Shown one piece after another: positions 1 through 7,881 of a stretch of DNA of 18,552 nucleotides. Source of the DNA: Comamonadaceae bacterium. Its GTDB lineage: Bacteria > Pseudomonadota > Gammaproteobacteria > Burkholderiales > Burkholderiaceae_C. The translations under genes were made by a program, and so were the position numbers. The notes under the pieces were generated by a model. That model saw only the letters and a list, made by a program, of their open reading frames with translations, was not told the DNA's origin and did no database searches. Positions within the stretch are counted from its first letter, which is position 1, and every line of letters starts with the position of its first letter. The DNA is taken from contig CANCDA010000024.1 of NCBI GenBank assembly GCA_947374705.1, forward strand, positions 1 to 18,552, written 5' to 3'.

Positions 1-18
1 TCCCACAAAAGCAGCCAC

Positions 19-36
19 CAGGAAACCCGTTTCCTG
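19..36. promoter_or_regulatory. Perfect 8-bp-arm palindrome in the carA leader
   Basis: The arms CAGGAAAC (19-26) and GTTTCCTG (29-36) are exact reverse complements separated by CC. It lies 40 bases before the carA start. A 2-nt spacer suits a DNA-binding operator; as RNA it would fold with a 7-bp stem and a 4-nt loop. It is not followed by a T-run, so it does not look like a simple terminator. The regulator, if any, is unknown. The carA promoter itself is probably upstream of the window. Confidence 0.4.
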
Positions 37-75
37 AGCGCGTTTGGGCGTACCCGCAACCATTCGGAGAACCCA

Positions 76-1260
76 GTGCTTTTGTCTTTAAAGGGAACCT
101 TCCCGCCCGCCATCCTGGCGCTTGCAGACGGCACAGTCTTTCTCGGCAATTCGATTGGAGCCACCGGCTCCACCGCTGGTGAGGTGGTGTTCAACACTGC
201 CATGACCGGCTACCAAGAAATTCTCACCGACCCCAGTTATTGCCAGCAGATCGTGACCCTCACGTACCCGCACATCGGTAACTACGGCGTCAACCCTGAG
301 GACATCGAAGCCGACAAAGTCCATGCCGCCGGCCTGATCATCAAAGATCTGCCCCAACTGGCCAGCAACTTTCGCCTCACCCAGACGCTATCCCAGTATC
401 TGGTGGACGAAAAAACGGTCGCCATCGCCAACATCGACACCCGCCAACTCACCCGCCTGCTGCGCACTAAAGGCGCTCAAAACGGCGCTATCATTGGCTT
501 GGCCGCTGGCGAGACCGTCACCCAGGCGCGCATCGACCAGGCCATTGCCCTGGCCCAGGGCGCGCTCAATATGAGTGGCCTGGACCTGGCCAAGGTGGTG
601 AGCACGCCCAAGCCTTACGCCTGGACCGAGTCCGAGTGGATGCTGTTCAAGGCCGATGGCAAGCCCGGCTACGGTACGCAGACTGCGACCAAGTTTCATG
701 TGGTGGCCTACGACTTTGGTGTCAAGAAAAACATCTTGCGCATGTTGGCCGAGCGCGGCTGCCAAGTCACCGTCGTGCCCGCACAAACGCCAGCCGCTGA
801 GGTGCTCAAGCTCAAGCCCGATGGTCTCTTTTTGTCCAACGGCCCGGGCGACCCGCAACCGTGCGACTACGCCATTGAAGCTGCGCGCGAGTTGATTGAA
901 ACCGGCATTCCCACCTTCGGCATCTGCCTGGGGCACCAAATCATGGCTTTGGCCAGTGGCGCCAAAACGTTCAAGATGAAGTTCGGCCACCATGGTGCCA
1001 ATCATCCTGTCAAAGACCTGGACACCGGCCGCGTCAGCATCACCAGCCAGAACCACGGTTTCGCGGTGGATGAGAAATCACTCCCCGCCAACCTGCGCGC
1101 CACCCACGTCAGCTTGTTTGACGGCACGCTGCAAGGCCTGGCCCGTACCGACAAGCCCGCGTTCTGCTTCCAGGGTCATCCGGAAGCTTCGCCAGGGCCG
1201 AATGACATTGCTTATTTGTTTGATCGCTTCATCGGCTTGATGGAGGCGGTGAATGGTTGA
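76..1260 (+). CDS. carA: Carbamoyl-phosphate synthase small (glutaminase) subunit
   Basis: CarA hydrolyses glutamine and passes ammonia through a tunnel to CarB, which makes carbamoyl phosphate for arginine and pyrimidine synthesis in the cytoplasm. The protein is 394 aa. The N-terminal CarA domain spans about residues 1-165 and a class I glutamine amidotransferase domain about 205-390. The catalytic triad is visible as Cys284 (in GICLGHQ), His368 and Glu370 (in [10 protein letters not shown]), each 15 residues later than the E. coli positions. The start is GTG, chosen because it begins the family-typical MLLSL sequence and follows GGAG at 66-69 with 6-nt spacing. The last codons carry a strong Shine-Dalgarno (GGAGG, 1242-1246) for the next gene, which overlaps carA by 8 nt. 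carB follows only after two intervening genes, which is unusual. Confidence 0.98.
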   Translation: MLLSLKGTFPPAILALADGTVFLGNSIGATGSTAGEVVFNTAMTGYQEILTDPSYCQQIVTLTYPHIGNYGVNPEDIEADKVHAAGLIIKDLPQLASNFRLTQTLSQYLVDEKTVAIANIDTRQLTRLLRTKGAQNGAIIGLAAGETVTQARIDQAIALAQGALNMSGLDLAKVVSTPKPYAWTESEWMLFKADGKPGYGTQTATKFHVVAYDFGVKKNILRMLAERGCQVTVVPAQTPAAEVLKLKPDGLFLSNGPGDPQPCDYAIEAARELIETGIPTFGICLGHQIMALASGAKTFKMKFGHHGANHPVKDLDTGRVSITSQNHGFAVDEKSLPANLRATHVSLFDGTLQGLARTDKPAFCFQGHPEASPGPNDIAYLFDRFIGLMEAVNG

Positions 1261-1789
1261 GCCAAAAAAGAAAGTTGAATTGGCGGGAACGACACAGTTG
1301 GTCGACGGCATTGAATCGAAGATTTATTCAGTGCGCGGCAGTCGGATCATGTTTTCCCATGATCTGGCTGAACTTTATGGGATAGAGACCAAAGTATTGC
1401 TGCAAGCAGTGCGTCGCAACCTGGATCGGTTCCCCAGTGATTTTCAATTTTCTCTTACAAATCAAGAGTTTACGATCTTGAGGTCACAAACTGTGACCTC
1501 AAGTTGGGGGGGGACTCGGTATGCGCCCATGGCTTTCACGGAGCAGGGTGTTGCCATGCTTTCCAGCGTACTGCGCAGTCCAGAGGCCGTTGCCGTCAAC
1601 ATTCAAATTATGCGTACCTTTGTCCGACTGCGAAGCATGCTGGCCGAGCACGAAGATTTGAAACGCCAACTGGCCACGATGGAACGTAAATACGACGGTC
1701 ACTTTAAGGCCGTGTTCGATGCCATCAGAGACCTCATGACCCCGCCCGAACTGCCGAAGAAACGACGCATTGGGTTTATTCAGGAATGA
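1253..1789 (+). CDS. ORF6N (KilA-N-related) domain DNA-binding protein
   Basis: This 178-aa protein has an ORF6N domain at about residues 18-110 (motifs [16 protein letters not shown] at 32-43, [11 protein letters not shown] at 56-66, [14 protein letters not shown] after residue 93), followed by a helical, probably coiled-coil segment and the conserved family tail [11 protein letters not shown]6N domains are known from phage and phage-related DNA-binding or antirepressor proteins; the cellular role of chromosomal stand-alone copies is unknown. The ATG lies inside the carA end and has GGAGG at 1242-1246 (6-nt spacing), so translation is probably coupled to CarA. The region is AT-rich compared with carA: 21 of 60 bases are G/C at 1441-1500, against 40 of 60 at 541-600. 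That suggests acquisition. The coding sequence contains a perfect palindrome and an 8-G tract, annotated separately. The frame is intact. Confidence 0.88.
   Translation: MVEPKKKVELAGTTQLVDGIESKIYSVRGSRIMFSHDLAELYGIETKVLLQAVRRNLDRFPSDFQFSLTNQEFTILRSQTVTSSWGGTRYAPMAFTEQGVAMLSSVLRSPEAVAVNIQIMRTFVRLRSMLAEHEDLKRQLATMERKYDGHFKAVFDAIRDLMTPPELPKKRRIGFIQE
1477..1503. repeat. Perfect 12-bp inverted repeat inside the ORF6N gene
   Basis: The arms CTTGAGGTCACA (1477-1488) and TGTGACCTCAAG (1492-1503) are exact reverse complements with a 3-nt spacer AAC. It lies in frame and encodes residues 76-84 (LRSQTVTSS) of the ORF6N protein. Its dyad structure is typical of a binding or recombination site, but it sits mid-gene rather than in a promoter. 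Confidence 0.95.
1506..1513 (+). repeat. G8 homopolymer tract in the ORF6N gene
   Basis: Eight consecutive G bases form most of the codons for Trp85-Gly86-Gly87, two bases after the palindrome. Homopolymers of this length can slip during replication. A gain or loss of one base would shift the frame and truncate the ORF6N protein after about half its length. As given, the frame is open. Confidence 0.9.
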
Positions 1790-1793
1790 CGCG

Positions 1794-2393
1794 ATGACGA
1801 CGCACCAAGGCCTGTTGCTTTATTTTGTTGGCTATTTTGCGGCTGCTTTTGCATGGCGCAGTTGGGCCAATTGGAGAGCTACGGGCATCAATCCGGTGGT
1901 CTTGCCCAAGTCCGATGATGCCTGCGGTTATGTTGCCAGAGGATTTAAGCTGACCATGATGACTCTGTTAGCGTATTTGATCACCGGTATCCTGTGGCCG
2001 AAAATTGTCGTTTCAAATGTGGGTGTCTTGCCTTTTCTGGATGCTGCTTGGATTCGAAATGCTGGATGGGTATTGCTGCTTGTTGCGCTGCTGACAACGA
2101 TCAAGGCACAGTCTGACATGGGCTTATCTTGGCGTATCGGTATAGATACAAAGCTGCGTACAGCACTGGTCACCCATGGTGTGTTTGCCCGTAGTCGCAA
2201 TCCCATTTTCTTGTCCATGCGTCTGGCGATGCTCGGCCTTGTGTTGGTGAACCCCAACGCTTTATCGCTGGCGCTGTTGCTGAGTGCTGAAGTACTCATG
2301 CAAGTGCAGGTCAGGCTTGAAGAAGCACATTTGGAACAATTGCACAAAACCACTTATTCCGATTACCGTCAGCGCGTCAGGCGCTGGCTTTGA
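1794..2393 (+). CDS. Isoprenylcysteine carboxyl methyltransferase-like membrane protein
   Basis: This 199-aa protein has about four to five hydrophobic segments (around residues 5-22, 50-75, 80-105 and 138-165). It carries the ICMT/PEMT-like family signature: an Arg-Asn-Pro motif (residues 135-137, in ARSRNPIFL) and a Glu pair (176-177, in RLEEAHLEQLH), ending in RVRRWL. These motifs bind S-adenosylmethionine in family members. Bacterial members usually have no known substrate, and protein prenylation is not expected here, so the substrate is not assigned. The ATG at 1794 was chosen because AGGA (1782-1785) precedes it by 8 nt; a TTG at 1770 is possible but less likely. It starts 4 nt after the ORF6N stop and its Shine-Dalgarno lies in that gene's tail. 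It shares the AT-rich composition of the ORF6N gene. Confidence 0.8.
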   Translation: MTTHQGLLLYFVGYFAAAFAWRSWANWRATGINPVVLPKSDDACGYVARGFKLTMMTLLAYLITGILWPKIVVSNVGVLPFLDAAWIRNAGWVLLLVALLTTIKAQSDMGLSWRIGIDTKLRTALVTHGVFARSRNPIFLSMRLAMLGLVLVNPNALSLALLLSAEVLMQVQVRLEEAHLEQLHKTTYSDYRQRVRRWL

Positions 2394-2408
2394 AACCTCA
2401 GATTTACT

Positions 2409-5400
2409 ATGCCAAAACGCACAGACATTAAAAGCATCCTCATCATTGGCGCTGGCCCGATCATCATCGGCCAGGCATGCGAGTTCGACTACTCGGGCGT
2501 GCAGGCCTGCAAGGCCTTGCGCGAAGAGGGTTACAAGGTCATCCTGATCAACAGCAACCCGGCCACGATCATGACCGACCCGGCTACGGCCGACGTGACC
2601 TATATCGAGCCCATTACCTGGCAGACGGTCGAGAAGATCATCGCGAAAGAAAAGCCTGATGCCATTTTGCCCACCATGGGCGGTCAGACCGCGCTCAATT
2701 GCGCGTTGGATCTGTGGCACAACGGTGTGCTGGAAAAGTACATGGGCGCGGCCACCGGCAAACCGGTTGAGTTGATCGGCGCTACGCCCGAGGCCATCGA
2801 CAAGGCCGAAGACCGTTTGAAGTTCAAAGATGCGATGACCAAGATCGGTCTGGGCTCGGCGCGCTCGGGCATCGCCCACACCATGGAAGAAGCTTGGACC
2901 GTGCAAAAGACCCTGGGCTTCCCCACCGTCATTCGCCCCAGCTTCACACTGGGTGGCACGGGTGGCGGCATCGCCTACAACCCGGAAGAATTCGAGACCA
3001 TTTGCAAGCGCGGCATTGAAGCCTCACCCACCAACGAGTTGCTGATTGAAGAGTCGCTGCTAGGTTGGAAAGAGTACGAGATGGAAGTGGTGCGCGACAA
3101 GGCAGACAACTGCATCATCGTGTGCTCAATTGAGAATCTTGACCCGATGGGCGTGCACACCGGTGACTCCATCACCGTGGCTCCGGCCCAGACCTTGACC
3201 GACAAAGAGTACCAAATCATGCGCAACGCCAGCCTGGCTGTGTTGCGTGAGATTGGTGTGGACACGGGCGGCTCCAACGTGCAGTTTTCGATCAACCCGA
3301 AAGATGGCCGCATGGTCGTGATCGAGATGAACCCACGCGTTTCGCGTTCTTCTGCATTGGCCTCCAAAGCCACGGGTTTCCCGATTGCCAAAGTGGCTGC
3401 CAAGCTGGCCGTGGGCTACACGCTGGACGAATTGCGCAACGACATCACGGGTGGTGCAACGCCCGCGTCGTTTGAGCCCAGCATCGACTATGTGGTCACC
3501 AAGATTCCACGTTTTGCGTTCGAGAAATTCCCAACCGCTGACAGCCGCTTGACGACGCAAATGAAGTCGGTGGGAGAGGTCATGGCCATGGGTCGAACCT
3601 TCCAGGAGTCGTTCCAGAAAGCTTTGCGCGGACTTGAAGTCGGCGTGGATGGCATGAACGAGAAAACCAAAGACCGCGAAGTGATCGAGAAAGAACTGGG
3701 TGAGCCCGGCCCGGATCGCATCTGGTACGTGGGTGATGCGTTTGCCTTGGGCATGTCGCTGGATGAAGTGCATGACCTGACCAAAATCGACAAATGGTTT
3801 TTGATCCAGATTGAAGAGATCGTGAAGATCGAGCTGGAACTCGATCAGCTCACCGACAGCAAAGGCGAGGGCGCATTAGCATCATTAGACGCTGACACGT
3901 TGCGCAGCTTGAAGAAAAAAGGCTTCTCTGATCGACGCTTGGCCAAGTTGCTCAAGACCCCTGAAAAAGCGGTGCGCGATGCCCGCCGCGCGCTCAATGT
4001 GCGCCCGGTATACAAGCGGGTGGACACCTGTGCTGCCGAGTTCGCCACCAATACGGCCTACATGTATTCGACCTATGAGGACGAGTGCGAAGCTGAGCCC
4101 ACCAACAACAAAAAAATCATGGTGCTGGGCGGTGGCCCCAACCGCATCGGTCAGGGCATCGAGTTTGACTACTGCTGCGTCCACGCTGCGCTGGCCATGC
4201 GCGAAGATGGCTACGAAACCATCATGGTTAACTGCAATCCCGAGACTGTCTCAACCGACTACGACACCTCAGATCGCCTGTATTTCGAGCCGTTGACCTT
4301 GGAAGACGTGCTGGAGATTGTGGACAAGGAAAAACCACTGGGCGTGATTGTGCAGTACGGTGGTCAGACCCCTTTGAAACTGGCGCTGGGCTTGGAGGCC
4401 GAGGGCGTGCCCATCATTGGCACCAGCCCTGACATGATCGACGCCGCTGAAGACCGCGAGCGCTTCTCCGCGCTGCTGCGTGAACTGGATTTGAAGCAAC
4501 CACCGAATGCGACGGCCCGCACCGAGCCTGAAGCGCTTGAAAAGGCCGCGGGTCTGGGTTACCCGCTGGTGGTGCGCCCCAGCTACGTGTTGGGTGGTCG
4601 CGCCATGGAGATCGTGCACGAGCAGCGTGACCTGGAGCGCTACATGCGAGAAGCGGTCAAGGTGAGTCACGACTCGCCCGTGCTGTTGGATCGCTTTTTG
4701 AATGACGCCATTGAATGCGATGTGGATTGCCTGCGCGACCCTGAAGGCAAGACATTCATCGGCGGCGTGATGGAGCACATTGAGCAAGCCGGCGTGCACA
4801 GCGGCGACTCCGCTTGCTCGCTGCCACCCTACAGCCTGTGCGCCCAGACCGTGAACGAGATCAAACGCCAGACCACGGCCATGGCCGGTGCGCTGAACGT
4901 GGTGGGTCTAATGAACGTGCAGTTCGCCATTCAACATGTGGATGGACAGGATGTGATTTACGTGTTGGAAGTGAACCCACGCGCCAGCCGCACCGTGCCC
5001 TTCGTCTCCAAGGCCACGGGCATTCAACTGGCCAAGGTCGCAGCGCGCTGCATGGCTGGTCAGACGCTGGCTTCGCAGGGCATCACCCAAGAAGTCACGC
5101 CACCGTACTTCAGTGTGAAAGAGGCCGTGTTCCCGTTCGTGAAGTTCCCCGGGGTGGACACGATTCTGGGCCCCGAGATGAAGTCCACCGGCGAAGTCAT
5201 GGGCGTGGGCAAGACTTTTGGCGAAGCCTTCGTCAAGTCGCAACTCGGTGCAGGCACCAAGTTGCCTCGGCCGTTCACCACTAGCGGCGAGTCAACCGGG
5301 CACGTGTTCCTCTCTGTCAAGCAGAGCGACAAGCCACGCGCCTTGGGTGTGGCGCGCGATTTGCTGGCGCAGGGTTTCACGATCATCGCCACCAAAGGCA

Positions 5401-5699
5401 CTGCTGCCTTCATGCAGGCTGCAGGCTTGTCTTGTGCGGTGGTCAACAAGGTGGCCGAAGGGCGCCCCAACATTGTGGACATGATTAAGAATGCCGAAAT
5501 CTCGCTGGTCATCAACACGGTCGAAGAACGACGCAATGCCATTGCCGATTCGCGCTACATTCGCACGTCGGCGCTGTTGGGTCGTGTCACCACGTTCACG
5601 ACCATAGCCGGTGCCGAAGCCGCCGTTCAAGGCATGAAGCACATGGACAATCTGGACGTGAATTCGATCCAGGAACTCCACGCTCAACTCGGAAATTAA
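2409..5699 (+). CDS. carB: Carbamoyl-phosphate synthase large subunit
   Basis: CarB (1096 aa, E. coli about 1073) uses bicarbonate, two ATP and ammonia from CarA to make carbamoyl phosphate. Two homologous halves are visible. The first starts with [17 protein letters not shown] near residue 15 and carries an ATP-grasp domain ([10 protein letters not shown]). The second starts with [15 protein letters not shown] at residue 574 and has SYVLGGRAM and [20 protein letters not shown] linker/oligomerisation region lies at about 405-560 and an MGS-like allosteric domain at about 962-1090 (IIATKGTAA). In enterobacteria that domain binds UMP and ornithine. The ATG at 2409 is 15 nt after the preceding stop, and I see no Shine-Dalgarno before it, so coupling to the upstream gene is plausible. 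The greA start follows the stop after one base. Confidence 0.98.
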   Translation: MPKRTDIKSILIIGAGPIIIGQACEFDYSGVQACKALREEGYKVILINSNPATIMTDPATADVTYIEPITWQTVEKIIAKEKPDAILPTMGGQTALNCALDLWHNGVLEKYMGAATGKPVELIGATPEAIDKAEDRLKFKDAMTKIGLGSARSGIAHTMEEAWTVQKTLGFPTVIRPSFTLGGTGGGIAYNPEEFETICKRGIEASPTNELLIEESLLGWKEYEMEVVRDKADNCIIVCSIENLDPMGVHTGDSITVAPAQTLTDKEYQIMRNASLAVLREIGVDTGGSNVQFSINPKDGRMVVIEMNPRVSRSSALASKATGFPIAKVAAKLAVGYTLDELRNDITGGATPASFEPSIDYVVTKIPRFAFEKFPTADSRLTTQMKSVGEVMAMGRTFQESFQKALRGLEVGVDGMNEKTKDREVIEKELGEPGPDRIWYVGDAFALGMSLDEVHDLTKIDKWFLIQIEEIVKIELELDQLTDSKGEGALASLDADTLRSLKKKGFSDRRLAKLLKTPEKAVRDARRALNVRPVYKRVDTCAAEFATNTAYMYSTYEDECEAEPTNNKKIMVLGGGPNRIGQGIEFDYCCVHAALAMREDGYETIMVNCNPETVSTDYDTSDRLYFEPLTLEDVLEIVDKEKPLGVIVQYGGQTPLKLALGLEAEGVPIIGTSPDMIDAAEDRERFSALLRELDLKQPPNATARTEPEALEKAAGLGYPLVVRPSYVLGGRAMEIVHEQRDLERYMREAVKVSHDSPVLLDRFLNDAIECDVDCLRDPEGKTFIGGVMEHIEQAGVHSGDSACSLPPYSLCAQTVNEIKRQTTAMAGALNVVGLMNVQFAIQHVDGQDVIYVLEVNPRASRTVPFVSKATGIQLAKVAARCMAGQTLASQGITQEVTPPYFSVKEAVFPFVKFPGVDTILGPEMKSTGEVMGVGKTFGEAFVKSQLGAGTKLPRPFTTSGESTGHVFLSVKQSDKPRALGVARDLLAQGFTIIATKGTAAFMQAAGLSCAVVNKVAEGRPNIVDMIKNAEISLVINTVEERRNAIADSRYIRTSALLGRVTTFTTIAGAEAAVQGMKHMDNLDVNSIQELHAQLGN

Positions 5700-5700
5700 C

Positions 5701-6177
5701 ATGGCCACCATCCCCATTACCAAACGCGGCGCTGAAAAGCTCAAGGCTGAATTGCACAAACTCAAGACGGTGGAGCGTCCTTGGGTGATCAATGCCATCG
5801 CCGAAGCGCGTGCCCAGGGCGACCTGAGCGAGAACGCCGAGTACGACGCCGCCAAGGATAGGCAGGGCTTCATCGAAGGCCGCATTCAAGAGGTAGAGGG
5901 CAAACTCTCAGCTGCTCAGATCATTGACCCCAGCGCGCTGGATGCCGGTGGACGGGTGGTGTTTGGTGCCACGGTCGAGTTGGAAGACGAAGCCCTTGGC
6001 GACCGCGTCACCTACCAGATCGTGGGTGAAGACGAGGCGGACTTGAAGTTGGGTTTGATCAACATCAGCTCACCCATTGCGCGTGCCTTGATCGGCAAAG
6101 AAGAGGGCGATGTGGCTGTGGTGCAGGCCCCGGGTGGCTTGAAAGAGTATGAAGTTATCTCGGTTAGCTACATCTAA
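5701..6177 (+). CDS. greA: Transcription elongation factor GreA
   Basis: GreA enters the secondary channel of RNA polymerase and stimulates cleavage of backtracked transcripts. The protein is the standard 158 aa: an N-terminal coiled coil (about 1-75) and a C-terminal FKBP-like domain (about 80-158). The acidic tip residues Asp41 and Glu44 in [13 protein letters not shown] are at exactly the E. coli positions. The ATG begins one base after the carB stop and GGAA (5691-5694) gives a modest Shine-Dalgarno, so it is very likely co-transcribed with carB. carB-greA adjacency is also known from pseudomonads. Confidence 0.98.
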   Translation: MATIPITKRGAEKLKAELHKLKTVERPWVINAIAEARAQGDLSENAEYDAAKDRQGFIEGRIQEVEGKLSAAQIIDPSALDAGGRVVFGATVELEDEALGDRVTYQIVGEDEADLKLGLINISSPIARALIGKEEGDVAVVQAPGGLKEYEVISVSYI

Positions 6178-6210
6178 GATACGGCCTAACCTGCTTAGGG
6201 CGAGCGTGTG

Positions 6211-6624
6211 ATGGCGCAACTCCCGTTGTGGATCGCAGCCCTGTGGTGGGGCAGCATGAGTGCTTTGGGCTTTCTCGTCGTGCCCTTGTTGTTCGCGCAT
6301 CTCCCCAGTCCTGCCATGGCGGGCACGATGGCGGCCAAGCTGTTCACGGCACAGACCTGGGTCGCAGTTGTTTGTGGCTTAGTTTTGCTACTGATTGCAG
6401 GCCGAAAAAGACCTGAAGCTCAAGTAAATCCTGCGTCATTAGCTACTAATTTTATAGTGACCGGCATGCTGCTGGCACTCTTGTCCGAGTTCGCCGTGGC
6501 CCCCCGCATTATGTTGCGCGAGAACTTGGCGCTATGGCACGCCGTGGGCAGTGCGATGTACCTGGCACATTGGGCGTGTGCCGGGTTGGTTTTGCGCAAA
6601 GTCAGTCGTGGCGTCCTTTTTTAA
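6211..6624 (+). CDS. DUF4149 family membrane protein
   Basis: This small hydrophobic protein (137 aa) has about four membrane helices (near residues 3-25, 42-63, 80-97 and 108-130). The conserved pattern LWWGSMSALGFLVVPLLF at the start, AAKLF, and a late SEFAVAPRI..NLALWH motif fit the DUF4149 / TMEM205-like family; the function is unknown. The ATG at 6211 is used; a GTG directly before it (6208) would add one residue. AGGG at 6197-6200 is a weak Shine-Dalgarno. It follows greA by 33 nt on the same strand. Its last 23 bases overlap, tail to tail, the end of yhbY on the other strand. Codons for about residues 68-83 look like part of a dispersed repeat (6413-6457). Confidence 0.82.
   Translation: MAQLPLWIAALWWGSMSALGFLVVPLLFAHLPSPAMAGTMAAKLFTAQTWVAVVCGLVLLLIAGRKRPEAQVNPASLATNFIVTGMLLALLSEFAVAPRIMLRENLALWHAVGSAMYLAHWACAGLVLRKVSRGVLF
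6413..6457 (-). repeat. AT-rich segment resembling a dispersed Comamonadaceae repeat, in coding sequence
   Basis: Read on the minus strand, this segment starts with CTATAAAATTAGTAGCTAA and includes ACGCAGGATTTACTTGA. That 17-mer matches 10485-10501 in folP at 16 of 17 bases, in the opposite orientation relative to the genome. The stretch is much more AT-rich than its surroundings. From memory it resembles short repeats with a TAGCTGCTAGCGC-like core that are scattered in Comamonadaceae genomes. A single 16/17 match is close to what chance allows in a window this size, so the call rests mostly on that resemblance. Confidence 0.35.
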
Positions 6625-7075
6625 CTGACGTTTGTTTGGGCTTGGCGCGCCGCACGCGACCACCCGCCGTCAGCCGCTGATTGCCCAACACACGCAGGGT
6701 CTTGATCTCAGGCCGTTGACCTGGGCGCTTGCTGTATTCCACCACTTTCACATCGCGCGGGCCGGGCATGCGGCCTTCTTTTTCGGCGCGAACTTTCGGG
6801 GGCATAGGACGCCACAAAATCAGCAGTTTGCCGATGTGTTGAATGGGCGCGGCGTTGAGCTCATCGGCCAGCGTGGCAAACGTGGCTTCACGCATAGCGC
6901 GGTCATCGGACATGACGCGGACTTTGATCAAGCCATGGGCGTTCAAAGCGGCGTCAACTTCCTTCTTCACGGCAGGGGTGAGGCCGTCGGAGCCGATCAT
7001 CACCACCGGGTCAAGGTGATGGGCTTCGGAGCGGTGTTCTTTGCGTTGGGCGGGGGTAAGTAGTATTAAAGGCAT
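6602..7075 (-). CDS. yhbY: YhbY-type (CRM domain) ribosome assembly RNA-binding protein
   Basis: YhbY proteins bind pre-50S ribosomal particles through a CRM domain. Here the CRM domain covers about residues 1-92 of 157 (LTPAQRKEHRSEAHHLDPVV, GSDGLTPAVKKEVDAAL, HGLIKVRV, IGKLLILWRP). A basic C-terminal extension of about 60 residues (ending GRVRRAKPKQTSVKKGRHD) makes it longer than the E. coli protein of about 97 aa; betaproteobacterial homologues commonly have such tails. The start at 7075 was chosen because it begins the family-typical MPxIxLTPAQRK sequence. In-frame starts at 7102 and 7147 lie on or upstream of a good promoter and are less likely. It diverges from rlmE and converges with the DUF4149 gene, overlapping it by 23 bp. 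Confidence 0.92.
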   Translation of the reverse strand: MPLILLTPAQRKEHRSEAHHLDPVVMIGSDGLTPAVKKEVDAALNAHGLIKVRVMSDDRAMREATFATLADELNAAPIQHIGKLLILWRPMPPKVRAEKEGRMPGPRDVKVVEYSKRPGQRPEIKTLRVLGNQRLTAGGRVRRAKPKQTSVKKGRHD

Positions 7076-7081
7076 GCCGGT

Positions 7082-7111
7082 ATTATCGGTTGAATGGGGC
7101 ATTGTTGTTAA
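7082..7111 (-). promoter_or_regulatory. Candidate sigma-70 promoter of yhbY
   Basis: On the minus strand, TTAACA (7106-7111) and GATAAT (7082-7087) each match the consensus at 5 of 6 bases and are separated by 18 nt. The -10 box ends 6 nt before the chosen yhbY ATG, so the transcript would start at or very near the start codon and be leaderless or almost so. Confidence 0.5.
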
Positions 7112-7146
7112 TTCGAGCAAAATGGCCAACACTCTGAATAGGCGCA

Positions 7147-7803
7147 ATGAAAGTTAGAACCAAAAGCAGCAAGGTCAATAAGGCGTGGTTGCATGACCAC
7201 ATCAATGATCCTTACGTCAAACAGGCCCAGAAAGAGGGCTACAGGGCCCGTGCAGCCTACAAACTCAAAGAGATCGATGAGACCCTGGGCTTGATTAAAC
7301 CTGGCCATCTGGTGGTTGATTTGGGCTCCACCCCGGGCGCTTGGAGCCAGTACGTGCGGCGCAGGCTGTCGCCAACGGGTGCGGCGCAGGGTGACCTCAA
7401 TGGCCGTATCATCGCGCTGGATATCTTGCCCATGGAGCCGATTGAGGGCGTTGAATTCATTTTGGGTGATTTTCGGGAGGCCGAATCCATGGCGCAATTG
7501 GCGCTGACCTTGCAGGCCAGGCAGGCTGACGTGGTGGTGTCTGACATGGCACCCAACCTCACCGGCATTGAGTCGGTGGACGCCGCGCGCGGTGCACACC
7601 TGATTGAGCTGGCGATTGAGTTTTGCCAACTGCACCTTAAACCTGAAGGGGCTTTGGTCGCCAAGGTGTTCCATGGCAGTGGTTACAACGAAGTGTTGAC
7701 GCTGTTCAAAAGCACGTTCAAAACAGTCAAACCCCTCAAGCCCAAGGCGTCGCGGGATCGATCTTCCGAAACATTTTTGGTGGGCCGGTGCCTTAAGCCC
7801 TGA
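7147..7803 (+). CDS. rlmE: 23S rRNA 2'-O-methyltransferase RlmE (RrmJ/FtsJ)
   Basis: RlmE methylates the ribose of U2552 in the 23S rRNA A-loop, on the 50S subunit, using S-adenosylmethionine. The 218-aa protein shows the Rossmann methyltransferase motif [11 protein letters not shown] at 58-68 (E. coli has DLGAAPGGWSQ) and the complete catalytic tetrad Lys39 (RAAYKL), Asp133 (SDMAPN), Lys173 (VAKVF) and Glu208 (RSSETFLV). The ATG is preceded by AGG at 7140-7142, only 4 nt away. It diverges from yhbY across 71 bp and is followed by ftsH after 123 bp. The rlmE-ftsH pairing is conserved in E. coli, where both respond to heat shock. Confidence 0.97.
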   Translation: MKVRTKSSKVNKAWLHDHINDPYVKQAQKEGYRARAAYKLKEIDETLGLIKPGHLVVDLGSTPGAWSQYVRRRLSPTGAAQGDLNGRIIALDILPMEPIEGVEFILGDFREAESMAQLALTLQARQADVVVSDMAPNLTGIESVDAARGAHLIELAIEFCQLHLKPEGALVAKVFHGSGYNEVLTLFKSTFKTVKPLKPKASRDRSSETFLVGRCLKP

Positions 7804-7855
7804 GAAAGTCCTTTCCTACCTTATGGATGCTTGATACAAAACAAGCTTCTCGCAG

Positions 7856-7881
7856 CTTGAAGTGCTTAAAATGAGCCCCAA
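7856..7881 (+). promoter_or_regulatory. Candidate sigma-32 (heat-shock) promoter of ftsH
   Basis: CTTGAA (7856-7861), a 14-nt spacer, and CCCCAA (7876-7881) match the RpoH promoter consensus CTTGAAA-N11-16-CCCCAT well. It lies about 45 bases before the ftsH start. A 6-bp inverted repeat (CAAGCT 7842-7847, AGCTTG 7854-7859) overlaps the -35 element. FtsH is a known RpoH target, and degrades RpoH in E. coli, which supports the reading. Confidence 0.6.

Noticed and set aside
388..1056. 222-codon minus-strand frame opposite carA
   Set aside because: Shadow of carA; no Shine-Dalgarno, no domain, and His/Gly/Arg-rich composition typical of antisense frames. The same applies to minus-strand frames at 2262-2906, 3126-3773, 7981-8775, 8869-9618, 11150-12037 and 13020-14090.
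1253..2393. Possible insertion sequence or prophage remnant
   Set aside because: ORF6N domains occur in phages, but no integrase, transposase, terminal repeats or target duplication could be seen around the two genes.
3869..3893. AT-richer patch in carB with two TTA codons, considered as a third copy of the putative repeat
   Set aside because: It shares only a short GCGxATTAGC-like stretch with the DUF4149 segment; too short to call.
4814..5284. 156-codon plus-strand frame overlapping carB in another frame
   Set aside because: carB is intact across it and the alternative protein shows no family features.
6185..6199. Small hairpin CCTAA/TTAGG covering the Shine-Dalgarno of the DUF4149 gene
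   Set aside because: Only 5 bp, AT-containing and with weak pairing; could sequester the ribosome site but the stem is too short to claim regulation.
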